Source of the DNA: Clostridia bacterium
GTDB lineage: Bacteria > Bacillota > Clostridia > Oscillospirales > CAG-272
Direction of reading: 5' to 3'
Length of the DNA: 14,526 nucleotides
Assembly: GCA_017457465.1 (NCBI GenBank)
Contig: JAFTHJ010000213.1
Location: 1 to 14,526, forward strand
Every line of letters starts with the position of its first letter. Position 1 is the first letter of the stretch. This document shows positions 1 to 5,656 of the stretch, one piece after another. The translations under genes and the position numbers were made by a program. The notes beneath the pieces were generated by a model, which did not search any database, was not told the origin of the DNA, and saw nothing but the letters and a program-made list of their open reading frames with translations.

Positions 1-529
1 ATACCTTGGAGATAGTCAGATAACGAGCCTCCGCGAAAGGAACAGCTCCGTTTATCATAAATACTCTCTCGATAGACGCAGCCTTGTTCTGGACAGGGTA
101 ATAGTCTATAACAACGCTGTATTTAGCCGCGGATTTGATAGCATCGGTCTTCCAGGAAACAATTCCGTTTCCGGGGACATAAAGTCCCTTAACACCGTCA
201 TACTCCTCAATGTGCGCAACTGTGCTCTTGTCCACATCCTCGCCGAGAGCGGTATCCTGTGTGTACACAGCTTCAGCATTCTTGCTGAACTTGAACTCAT
301 AATTCTTGGTAGCGTCGATAACGACCTCTTCCGTTGCACGGTCTACATCTGCATTGTCTTCAAGATACGAGGTATAAGAGATAGCATTGAGAAGCTCTCT
401 GATATCACTTATCGAGGTATCCGTCACAGAAGAGTCGGAATCAGCCGCGCTGACGCCCACGCCTCCGCAAAGCAGCAAAACCAAAGCAACCGCAAAGGCT
501 GTTATCCTTTGAAATTTTGTCTTTCTCAT
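1..529 (-). CDS. N-terminal part of a secreted, probable extracellular solute-binding protein (runs off left edge)
   Basis: The first 176 codons of a larger gene are visible; no stop is reached before the window edge. The ATG (527-529) follows a perfect AGGAGG (538-543) with 8-nt spacing. The protein opens with a Sec signal peptide: basic residues MRKTKFQR, a hydrophobic core to about residue 21, and a likely cleavage after VSA (residues 26-28). There is a Cys in the core, but LLLC is a poor lipobox. The mature part is acidic and reaches a segment near residues 155-176 with SIERVFMINGAVPF and EARYLTISKV. From memory this resembles the N-terminal domain of very large (about 900-1000 residue) clostridial extracellular solute-binding proteins. 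The family call rests on that segment; secretion is much surer than function. It has its own promoter and a long structured leader. An extracellular adhesin or enzyme is the alternative. Confidence 0.6.
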   Translation of the reverse strand, partial: MRKTKFQRITAFAVALVLLLCGGVGVSAADSDSSVTDTSISDIRELLNAISYTSYLEDNADVDRATEEVVIDATKNYEFKFSKNAEAVYTQDTALGEDVDKSTVAHIEEYDGVKGLYVPGNGIVSWKTDAIKSAAKYSVVIDYYPVQNKAASIERVFMINGAVPFAEARYLTISKV

Positions 530-749
530 TGAATTTTCCTCCTGCTGAAATTGTTCCGACGTTCGTACAAGAAAGGGATACGAACGCCCGTGATGCCCGC
601 CGTCTTCAGATTTGGCAAGTCGCGCCGTCGGCATACAGCCCGACTCGCAGCGAACACCGTTAGATAACCAACGCTTGTTAGCATTGTCAAAGGCAAAAGA
701 CCAAAAAAGGCGAAAAACGCCCTTCAAAAAGCCAATTGCCTTAAATCAT
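530..749 (-). promoter_or_regulatory. Long structured 5' leader of the secreted-protein gene
   Basis: About 220 nt separate the predicted transcription start (near 749) from the ATG at 529. Two structures are visible. One is a perfect 8-bp hairpin, CGTTCGTA (560-567) with TACGAACG (579-586), ending about 16 nt before the ribosome binding site. The other is a pair of competing helices: CGACTCGC (641-648) can pair over 8 bp (one G-U) with GCAAGTCG (615-622), or its CCGAC (640-644) can pair over 5 bp with GTCGG (627-631); both cannot form together. I recognise no known riboswitch class. Confidence 0.4.
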
Positions 750-755
750 AATGGT

Positions 756-784
756 ATCTTATCACAATCGGGCTGAATTGTCAA
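756..784 (-). promoter_or_regulatory. Sigma-A-type promoter for the secreted-protein gene
   Basis: Read on the minus strand: a perfect TTGACA (784-779), a 17-bp spacer and TAAGAT (761-756; 5 of 6 matches to TATAAT). The predicted start is near 749, about 220 nt upstream of the ATG. Confidence 0.7.
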
Positions 785-1261
785 GGTATTAAAAAGTTCC
801 GAAAAGCCTTGTAGCTCTTTAAAATTATACTTGTCCGAACCCCCCTTTATTCCCTCTCAAACGCCCCACTGTCATTTTTGACATCGTCCTCGAAAAACAC
901 ATCTTTGCAGTAAATCCGATTTACCTTAATAAGACATTGCTTTCAAGTCAACGTCGGAGTTTTTGTGCAACATTACCCGTTTTCGAGTGTCAGCTTCTAC
1001 CGCTCTTGCTTTAAGTAAATTTTGTTTACCGTGTTCAAAAACGCTCAAAATTCAGAGTTCCAAAAAGAGCCCTTTCTTTTTGGGTATTTCGCACAAATTT
1101 CGACCTGTTTTTTCTACATCCATAAATTTTATTATTTTTCCGCTTTTAAAGCACAGCCCTCTGTATATTTCTCCTATTTACTCTCTTTATTTACCTTTTT
1201 TACCACTTTTCCCTTTTTTATCCATTTTTGTTATTTATGTCCAAAAGGAACCTAAAAGAGG
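785..1261. other. Gene-poor AT-rich intergenic stretch
   Basis: I see no convincing gene on either strand. The plus strand is strongly pyrimidine-rich from about 1020 to 1250 (runs of T and C), so plus-frame translations are Phe/Ser/Pro/Leu-rich with no ribosome binding site. A small dyad, TGTCA-TTTT-TGACA (870-883), lies about 85 bp upstream of the secreted-protein promoter and could be an operator, but nothing else supports that. Confidence 0.5.
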
Positions 1262-1308
1262 CAAAAAAAGAGGCAACCCGCAGCCCTTTCGACAAGCTGC
1301 AAGTTGCC
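1262..1308 (-). terminator. Rho-independent terminator of the sufC-sufB/D operon
   Basis: On the minus strand GGCAACTTGCAGC (1308-1296) pairs with GCTGCGGGTTGCC (1284-1272) over 13 bp with two G-U pairs and an 11-nt loop, followed by TCTTTTTTT (1271-1263). It starts 12 nt after the stop codon at 1321. Confidence 0.9.
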
Positions 1309-1320
1309 CCCAAAAGTATT

Positions 1321-2238
1321 TTATCTCAAAAATCCGTTAACTATTTCCTCTTCCGCTTCTTTTTCGGTAAGTCCGAGAGTCATGAGCTTTATGAGCTGCT
1401 CACCCGCAATCTTTCCGATAGCAGCCTCGTGAATAAGAACCGCATCGGGATTTGAAGCAAGTATTTCGGGAATTGCCGCAACTTTCGCGTTATCCATAAT
1501 AATCGCGTCACATTCGGTATGTCCCGAGCATTTATTGTTGCCAAGAACGCGAGAAATAAAGGTCTGCTCGGAATCATCCCTCGCGACAGAGCGCGAAACG
1601 ACGTGAGCGCCCGAATTTTCTCCGTTCAGCTCGACCTCAAACTCGGTTTTCGCGAACTGCTTACCGTGCGTCATTATCTTCTCGTGAACCACTATTTTGC
1701 TATTCTTTCCGAGAACCGCCTTTGTAACTCTGTCAGTAGAGTCAACACCCTTTATCTGTGCCGTTTCCATTTCAAGATAAGCACCGTCCGCAAGCTCGGC
1801 ATACGTAGTAGGATTCATTATATTCCGACCGTTTCCGTCTCCCTCACCGTAATGCTTCTCGATATACTTGACTTTAGCGCCCTCGGCGAGATAAAAAGAG
1901 TGAATTCCGCTATGCTCCGACGCCTCGTCACCGCCGTTGTGTATTCCGCAACCCGCAACTATAGTAACATCACAGTCGCGACCTATATGAAAATCGTTAT
2001 AAACTATCTCCTTAAGTCCCGTTTGAGAGAGCAAAACAGGAATATGAAGGCTCTCGTTTTTAGTTCCGTCCTTGATATATATATCAATTCCGGGCTTGTC
2101 CTCTTTCTTAACAATATCAATGTTTTCCGAGGAATTTGTGCCATACAGGCTACCGTTTATTCTCACGGAATACGCCCCTTGAGGAACCTCGTGTATTCCC
2201 GCAATCTGCTCAAGAAGATTCTTCTGAATACTATCCAT
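1321..2238 (-). CDS. SufB/SufD-family Fe-S cluster scaffold protein (short form)
   Basis: 305 residues. Cytosolic partner of the adjacent SufC ATPase in building iron-sulfur clusters. The C-terminal half shows the SufBD core: ...SGHTECDAIIMDN... with Cys243, in the place of the conserved SufB cysteine, then NPDAVLIHEAAIGKI (His270-Glu271), QLIKLMTLGLTEKEAEE and the end IVNGFLR. It lacks the long N-terminal region of E. coli SufB (about 495 residues), which fits the compact two-gene SUF-like systems of anaerobic clostridia and archaea. I chose the ATG at 2236-2238 because AAGGAGGGCG sits just before it inside the 3' end of sufC; the two genes are 1 bp apart, so they are probably translationally coupled. 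The upstream in-frame start at 2346 would run deep into sufC and adds no family sequence. Whether it acts as SufB or SufD, probably as a homodimer, cannot be decided here. Confidence 0.9.
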   Translation of the reverse strand: MDSIQKNLLEQIAGIHEVPQGAYSVRINGSLYGTNSSENIDIVKKEDKPGIDIYIKDGTKNESLHIPVLLSQTGLKEIVYNDFHIGRDCDVTIVAGCGIHNGGDEASEHSGIHSFYLAEGAKVKYIEKHYGEGDGNGRNIMNPTTYAELADGAYLEMETAQIKGVDSTDRVTKAVLGKNSKIVVHEKIMTHGKQFAKTEFEVELNGENSGAHVVSRSVARDDSEQTFISRVLGNNKCSGHTECDAIIMDNAKVAAIPEILASNPDAVLIHEAAIGKIAGEQLIKLMTLGLTEKEAEEEIVNGFLR

Positions 2239-2239
2239 A

Positions 2240-2953
2240 TCACACGCCCTCCTTGGTAAATCTGCAACCCGCCTGAACATCAAGCAGCTTGGGCATAACC
2301 TCGTCCTTCGAGCCATACTCGGCAATTCCGCCGTCAGAGAGCACAACTATCTTATCGGCGATATTGAGAATACGCTCCTGATGCGAGATTATAACTATAC
2401 TTCCCTGCGTTCTCTGGTACATATTTTCAAACACTTTTATCAAATTATTGAAGCTCCAGAGGTCGATTCCCGCCTCGGGCTCGTCAAATACCGAAAGCTT
2501 GGTGCCTCTGGCGTTTATCATAGCTATCTCTATGCGCTTCAGCTCTCCGCCCGATAGTGAGCCGTCAACCTGTCGGTTTATATAATCCTTGGCGCAGAGT
2601 CCGACCTCGGAAAGATAGCGACAAGCCTCGGAAACACTGGCATTCTTACCCGCCGCAAGTGACAAAAGGTCCTTGACGGTAATGCCCTTAAAGCGCACAG
2701 GCTGCTGAAAAGCAAAGCTTATACCCGCACGAGCACGTTCGGTAATACCCTCCTCGGTAATATTTTTGCCATCAAAATATATCTCGCCCGACGTTGGCAG
2801 AATAATCCCCGCAATAAGCTTCGCCATTGTAGACTTTCCGCTTCCGTTAGGCCCCGTGATAGCCACGAATCTCTCTTTTATAGTTAAATTTATATTTTTC
2901 AGTATCTCACGTCCACCAGGAGCGGAGTAAGACACATTTCTGAATTCAAGCAT
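2240..2953 (-). CDS. sufC: SufC-type ABC ATPase of Fe-S cluster assembly
   Basis: 237 residues, a typical length for SufC. All ABC motifs are present: Walker A GPNGSGKST (34-42), Q-loop FQQP (82-85), signature LSGGELKR (133-140), Walker B LSVFDEPEAGID (153-164) and the H-loop His in ISHQE (191). It is a soluble ATPase with no membrane segments. It powers the scaffold encoded directly downstream (1-bp gap), which separates it from transporter ATPases. The ATG follows GAGAGG at 7-nt spacing. A strong vegetative promoter lies about 50 bp upstream, so sufC-sufB/D is an operon of its own, closed by the terminator at 1262-1308. No sufS, sufU or sufE gene is next to it in this window, so the sulfur donor must come from elsewhere. 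Confidence 0.92.
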   Translation of the reverse strand: MLEFRNVSYSAPGGREILKNINLTIKERFVAITGPNGSGKSTMAKLIAGIILPTSGEIYFDGKNITEEGITERARAGISFAFQQPVRFKGITVKDLLSLAAGKNASVSEACRYLSEVGLCAKDYINRQVDGSLSGGELKRIEIAMINARGTKLSVFDEPEAGIDLWSFNNLIKVFENMYQRTQGSIVIISHQERILNIADKIVVLSDGGIAEYGSKDEVMPKLLDVQAGCRFTKEGV

Positions 2954-2980
2954 ACAGTACCTCTCAAAAAATTACAAAAA

Positions 2981-2997
2981 GCAACGCCTCCGCGTTG
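2981..2997 (-). promoter_or_regulatory. Hairpin at the predicted 5' end of the sufC mRNA
   Basis: CAACGC (2997-2992), a GGAG loop and GCGTTG (2987-2982), followed on the minus strand by CTTTTTG. The predicted start of transcription (about 2998) is at its base, so the mRNA would begin with this stem. It could stabilise the 5' end, act as a weak early terminator, or, as DNA, be a dyad operator over +1. Confidence 0.5.
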
Positions 2998-3004
2998 TCA
3001 CATA

Positions 3005-3033
3005 ATTATATAACATTTTTATTCTAATTTCAA
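3005..3033 (-). promoter_or_regulatory. Sigma-A-type promoter of sufC-sufB/D
   Basis: Minus strand: TTGAAA (3033-3028), 17-bp spacer, perfect TATAAT (3010-3005). No convincing terminator lies between queH and this promoter, so some read-through from queH is possible. Confidence 0.75.
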
Positions 3034-3153
3034 GTATTAAATCAAAAATATCTTTTTTCTTTTTCGCTCATTAACCTAGAACAGATTTATTTGGATTCGT
3101 TTTTACAATCAAAAGGCTATATTTATACTTATTTATTGATTTTTTGAATAATT

Positions 3154-3786
3154 TTATGTGTTGTTTTTTAAAACACTATCTCTCTTTGAAAATTCGCATC
3201 CGCAATAATTTTGCCTATACAGACCGTATTCCTCCGAAAGCTCACAGGAGCGCCTATATCCATTTCTTTTCTTGAAATCCGAGAAAAGATATTCAACACC
3301 GTACTCACTCATAAGCTCCTCACCTATCTCGTTGAGCCAAGCGCTGTTCTTGTATGGGCTTATTGAAAGCGTGGTTGTAAAGTAATCATAGCCATTTCTT
3401 TTCGCATACTCAGCAGAGCGCTCAAGGCGCAGCATATAGCATTTTTTGCACCTCGCTCCGCCCTCGCGTTCAAGCTCATACCCCGCAATAGTATTATAAA
3501 ATTCGTCACTGTTATATTTCTCCACAGCAACCTCGACATTTCCCTTCAAGGGCATCTCGCGAGTCAGTCTTTCAAGTTCATCCGCCCGAAAAGCGAACTC
3601 GCTTTCGGGAGATATATTGGGGTTGTAAAAATAAAGTGTTATATCAAATAATTCCGATAAATACTCAAGAACATAGCTTGAGCACGGTGCGCAACAGGCA
3701 TGAAGAAGCAACCGCGGACGTCTGCCCGACTTATCAATTTTCTCGAGTATCTCGTTTAAAACAAGCTGATAATTAATTTTGTTCAC
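3154..3786 (-). CDS. queH: Epoxyqueuosine reductase QueH
   Basis: 210 residues, formerly the DUF208 family. QueH reduces epoxyqueuosine in tRNA to queuosine, the last step of Q34 synthesis, and replaces the cobalamin enzyme QueG in many anaerobes. Family cysteines are all visible: HACCAPCSS (Cys31, 32, 35), CKKCY (Cys113, 116), Cys181 and YCGCEFS (Cys195, 197); known family members use such cysteines for an Fe-S cluster and redox chemistry. The segment TTTLSISPYKN is also typical. Translation starts at a GTG (3786-3784), supported by GAGGT (3797-3793) at 6-nt spacing. It lies 32 bp downstream of a small winged-helix gene on the same strand and is probably co-transcribed with it. No other queuosine gene is in the window. 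Confidence 0.93.
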   Translation of the reverse strand: MNKINYQLVLNEILEKIDKSGRRPRLLLHACCAPCSSYVLEYLSELFDITLYFYNPNISPESEFAFRADELERLTREMPLKGNVEVAVEKYNSDEFYNTIAGYELEREGGARCKKCYMLRLERSAEYAKRNGYDYFTTTLSISPYKNSAWLNEIGEELMSEYGVEYLFSDFKKRNGYRRSCELSEEYGLYRQNYCGCEFSKRDSVLKNNT

Positions 3787-3818
3787 TCTTTTACCTCAAA
3801 AAAATATATAATTTTTCA

Positions 3819-4100
3819 TCACATAAACTCATTAATATGATATCTCTGCTTTTCGAAGAGCACAAGTCTTCGCCTACCTATGCGCTCCGCCTTTCTGTTG
3901 ATAGCGCATATATGCACAGAAACATTGTTTCGCCTTTTATCCGAAAATCCGCTGCTTTGCACAAGCTCGTCAAGACTTATGCTCTTTGCGGCGACTATTT
4001 CACGCAATATTCTGTACTCCGAGGGCGTGAGTCCCATTCTGTATCCAAGATACAGAGCATCCCTCGCAGATTCGTCAATAACAAGAAATCCCGTTGTCAT
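3819..4100 (-). CDS. Stand-alone winged-helix (OmpR/PhoB-type) DNA-binding protein
   Basis: 93 residues. The sequence fits the C-terminal output domain of OmpR/PhoB response regulators: LTPSEYRILREIV (about 24-36), a central helix SLDELVQSSGF, the recognition-helix part RRNNVSVHICAINRKAERIG (about 57-76) and a final hairpin RRLVLFEKQRYHINEF. There is no receiver domain and no phosphorylation site, so any signal must reach it another way. The ATG at 4098-4100 follows GGGAGA at 6-nt spacing; a TTG one codon earlier is possible. It heads a transcript with queH and is divergent from cotJABC; the 168-bp region between holds its promoter, a dyad and a 10-bp-period direct repeat of the type this family binds. 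Autoregulation is an inference. Confidence 0.75.
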   Translation of the reverse strand: MTTGFLVIDESARDALYLGYRMGLTPSEYRILREIVAAKSISLDELVQSSGFSDKRRNNVSVHICAINRKAERIGRRRLVLFEKQRYHINEFM

Positions 4101-4138
4101 CAAAGCTCTCCCGATAATATTTTCTCTTTACAAACTAG

Positions 4139-4167
4139 ATTTTACCACATATTTCTCATTCTGTCAA
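4139..4167 (-). promoter_or_regulatory. Sigma-A-type promoter of the wHTH-queH operon
   Basis: Minus strand: perfect TTGACA (4167-4162), 17-bp spacer and TAAAAT (4144-4139; 5 of 6). Transcription would start near 4132, about 32 nt before the ATG. Confidence 0.75.
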
Positions 4168-4196
4168 ATATCATATTTTGACAAAGTCCGACAAAG
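4162..4196. promoter_or_regulatory. Candidate operator shared by wHTH-queH and cotJABC
   Basis: Two overlapping patterns. A dyad has arms TGTCAAA (4162-4168) and TTTGACA (4177-4183) around 8 bp. A direct repeat has GACAAAG at 4180-4186 and again at 4190-4196, exactly 10 bp apart. The minus-strand -35 lies in one dyad arm and a plus-strand TTGACA (4178-4183) in the other. That plus-strand -35 has only poor -10 candidates (TATCCT 4202-4207 at 18 bp, or a sporulation-like CATATCCT at 4200-4207), so the cotJ promoter itself is not settled. OmpR/PhoB-type proteins commonly bind 10-11-bp-spaced direct repeats. Confidence 0.5.
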
Positions 4197-4217
4197 CGGC
4201 ATATCCTTATGTGTGAA

Positions 4218-4239
4218 GCATTGCACTCCCGCGCAATGC
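4218..4239 (+). promoter_or_regulatory. Hairpin in the cotJ leader
   Basis: GCATTGC (4218-4224) and GCAATGC (4233-4239) form a perfect 7-bp stem with an 8-nt loop, about 30 nt before the cotJA ATG. No T-run follows on either strand, so it is not a terminator. Confidence 0.4.
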
Positions 4240-4268
4240 AAAAAATCCGAAAGGAAGATTATTATACA

Positions 4269-4547
4269 ATGTATACGGAAAATGATTTCATGACTCCGCG
4301 CGAAAGAGTTAACGACTCCCTGATGCGCAGAGCCCTGAACAACAATTCAGCACCGACACCACAGCGTGTACCCGAAAAAACATGGGGACTTGCGAACTAT
4401 CCCCTTGCCTCCATGTATGCCCCTCTGCAGGAGTGGCGAAATCTCTACGATAACGAAACGGGATTTTCAAGAGGAACCATATTCAAGGAGCTTGACCTCC
4501 CATTCCTCTGCGGTGACAGAACAGGAGGTAATTGCTATGGTAGATAA
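4269..4547 (+). CDS. cotJA: Spore coat-associated protein CotJA
   Basis: 92 residues. The CotJA-type segment covers about residues 44-80: YPLASMYAPLQEW ... SRGTIFKELDLPF, where GT-F-EL-PF is the family hallmark. The first 40 residues are a polar extension without a recognisable domain. CotJA is a small coat protein made in the mother cell and needed for CotJC to enter the coat in Bacillus subtilis. The ATG at 4269 is preceded by AAAGGAAG at a rather long spacing (about 11 nt); the in-frame ATG at 4236 lies in a hairpin without a ribosome binding site, so I rejected it. First gene of cotJABC, overlapping cotJB by 11 bp. Confidence 0.85.
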   Translation: MYTENDFMTPRERVNDSLMRRALNNNSAPTPQRVPEKTWGLANYPLASMYAPLQEWRNLYDNETGFSRGTIFKELDLPFLCGDRTGGNCYGR

Positions 4548-4839
4548 CAGCAGAAGCTGCAGGTCATGTATGAACAACGGCGGCTCATCGAATAACAAGG
4601 CTATGCTGAAGAAGCTTCAGATGATAGACTTCGCTATAGTCGAAACCGTCCTCTATCTCGACGCATACCCGAACTCATCCGCCGCCCTCTCGTATTATCA
4701 CAAGCTCGTAAGCGAAAGAAACAAGCTTGTGGATAGCCTTGCGAAGAACGGTATGCCCATAACAAATATGGACAATTCGGACACCGATAACTGGCTTTGG
4801 ACAAAGGGCCCCTGGCCGTGGCAGTCCGAAGCTAACTGA
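4537..4839 (+). CDS. cotJB: Spore coat protein CotJB
   Basis: 100 residues. The CotJB domain spans about residues 23-97: MLKKLQMIDFAIVETVLYLD, then AYPNSSAALSYYHKL and the Trp-rich end WLWTKGPWPWQ, typical of the family. The N-terminus carries a short Cys pair, CRSC (8-11), and a Ser/Asn/Gly-rich linker. The ATG lies inside the end of cotJA (11-bp overlap) and follows a very strong AGGAGGT at 7-nt spacing, which settles the start and suggests translational coupling. It is expected in the spore coat with CotJA and CotJC. Confidence 0.9.
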   Translation: MVDNSRSCRSCMNNGGSSNNKAMLKKLQMIDFAIVETVLYLDAYPNSSAALSYYHKLVSERNKLVDSLAKNGMPITNMDNSDTDNWLWTKGPWPWQSEAN

Positions 4840-4853
4840 AAGGAGACGAAGAT

Positions 4854-5468
4854 ATGTGGATATATGAGAAGAAGCTTCAGTACCCCGTAAAAATAAAGAA
4901 CCCCAACCCCCAACTCGCTCAAATCATAATTTCGCAGCTCGGCGGCCCCGACGGAGAACTTGCGGCATCTATGAGATACCTTCACCAGAGATATGCCTGT
5001 CCTTACGATAAAATAACGGGAATACTGACCGATATCGGAACCGAGGAGCTGGCTCACCTTGAAATAATCGCGGCTATACTCTATCAGCTCACCCGCAACT
5101 TAAGCGAGGAAGAGATAGCCAAATCTCCGTTCGCCACTTATTTTGTAGACCACACAACAGGTCTCTATCCCGTAGCGGCATCAGGCGTCCCCTTTGATAT
5201 GAAATATGTGGGAATAAAGGGAGACATACTGACAGACCTCAACGAAGACCTCGCAGCAGAGCAAAAAGCGAGAACGACCTACGACAACATTCTCCGTCTG
5301 ACAGACGACCCCGATGTGCGCGACCCGATAAAATTCCTCCGAGAGAGAGAAATCGTTCACTATCAGAGATTCGGCGATAGCATAAGAATCGCGCAGGATA
5401 ACCTTGATTCCAAGAATTTCTACGCGTGTAACCCCTCCTTTGACACAGGCACTCCCCGACGCGGATAA
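4854..5468 (+). CDS. cotJC: Spore coat protein CotJC, manganese-catalase family
   Basis: 204 residues in a ferritin-like four-helix fold. The dinuclear-Mn ligand pattern of Mn catalases is complete: Glu35 (PDGELAAS), Glu65 and His68 (TEELAHLE), Glu136 (AAEQKAR) and His169 (EIVHYQRFGDS). The 33-residue spacing between the last two equals that of Lactobacillus plantarum Mn catalase (148/181, from memory), so peroxide decomposition is plausible. The chain is shorter than full Mn catalases, as usual for CotJC. The ATG follows GGAGA at 8-nt spacing, 14 bp after cotJB. No clear terminator follows; the next gene has its own promoter. Confidence 0.92.
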   Translation: MWIYEKKLQYPVKIKNPNPQLAQIIISQLGGPDGELAASMRYLHQRYACPYDKITGILTDIGTEELAHLEIIAAILYQLTRNLSEEEIAKSPFATYFVDHTTGLYPVAASGVPFDMKYVGIKGDILTDLNEDLAAEQKARTTYDNILRLTDDPDVRDPIKFLREREIVHYQRFGDSIRIAQDNLDSKNFYACNPSFDTGTPRRG

Positions 5469-5500
5469 ATCCGAGCGTAACGGCAATTTGAGCTTTTACC

Positions 5501-5529
5501 TTGACAATATTTTTGCCTTAATGTATAAT
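5501..5529 (+). promoter_or_regulatory. Consensus sigma-A promoter of the nucleoside hydrolase gene
   Basis: Perfect TTGACA (5501-5506), 17-bp spacer, perfect TATAAT (5524-5529). Predicted start near 5536, about 120 nt before the ATG. Such a full consensus suggests strong vegetative transcription, unlike the sporulation operon just upstream. Confidence 0.85.
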
Positions 5530-5545
5530 AATATTAACAAAAAAG

Positions 5546-5644
5546 GCAAGAGTACAGTCAGATGCGGATACTGTACTTGCTTCACAGCAAATTCCGCGTA
5601 AAATCATAGCTTTTCGGTTGCGCCGCGCAAAGTGCGGCGCAACC
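5546..5644 (+). promoter_or_regulatory. Two-hairpin leader of the nucleoside hydrolase gene
   Basis: Hairpin 1: AGTACAGT (5551-5558) with ACTGTACT (5570-5577), extended by GCA/TGC across a 2-nt bulge. Hairpin 2: GGTTGCGCCGC (5616-5626) with GCGGCGCAACC (5634-5644), a perfect 11-bp GC-rich stem with a 7-nt loop, ending 12 nt before the ATG. No U-run follows either, so they are not simple terminators. No Shine-Dalgarno sequence is seen between hairpin 2 and the ATG. A regulated leader is likely; the class is unknown to me. Confidence 0.55.
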
Positions 5645-5656
5645 TATAGATTTATT

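Noticed and set aside
870..883. TGTCA-TTTT-TGACA dyad as an operator
   Set aside because: Short, about 85 bp upstream of the nearest -35, and without other support; kept only as a remark in the intergenic entry.
963..1340. Plus-strand open frame of 125 codons in the gene-poor stretch
   Set aside because: Composition (Phe, Ser, Pro, Leu, Lys) follows the pyrimidine-rich DNA, there is no ribosome binding site, and it runs through the sufC-sufB/D terminator.
1519..2259. Antisense open frame (246 codons) opposite the SufB/D-type gene
   Set aside because: The opposite strand carries a well-matched SufB/D family protein; the antisense frame has no family features or ribosome binding site.
2239..2346. 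Longer start for the SufB/D-type gene at 2346
   Set aside because: It would overlap sufC by more than 100 bp and adds residues unlike the family; the ATG at 2238 has AAGGAGGGCG in front.
5460..5500. Terminator after cotJC
   Set aside because: Only a 5-bp CGGAT/ATCCG inverted repeat with a 2-base loop and no T-run; not convincing.
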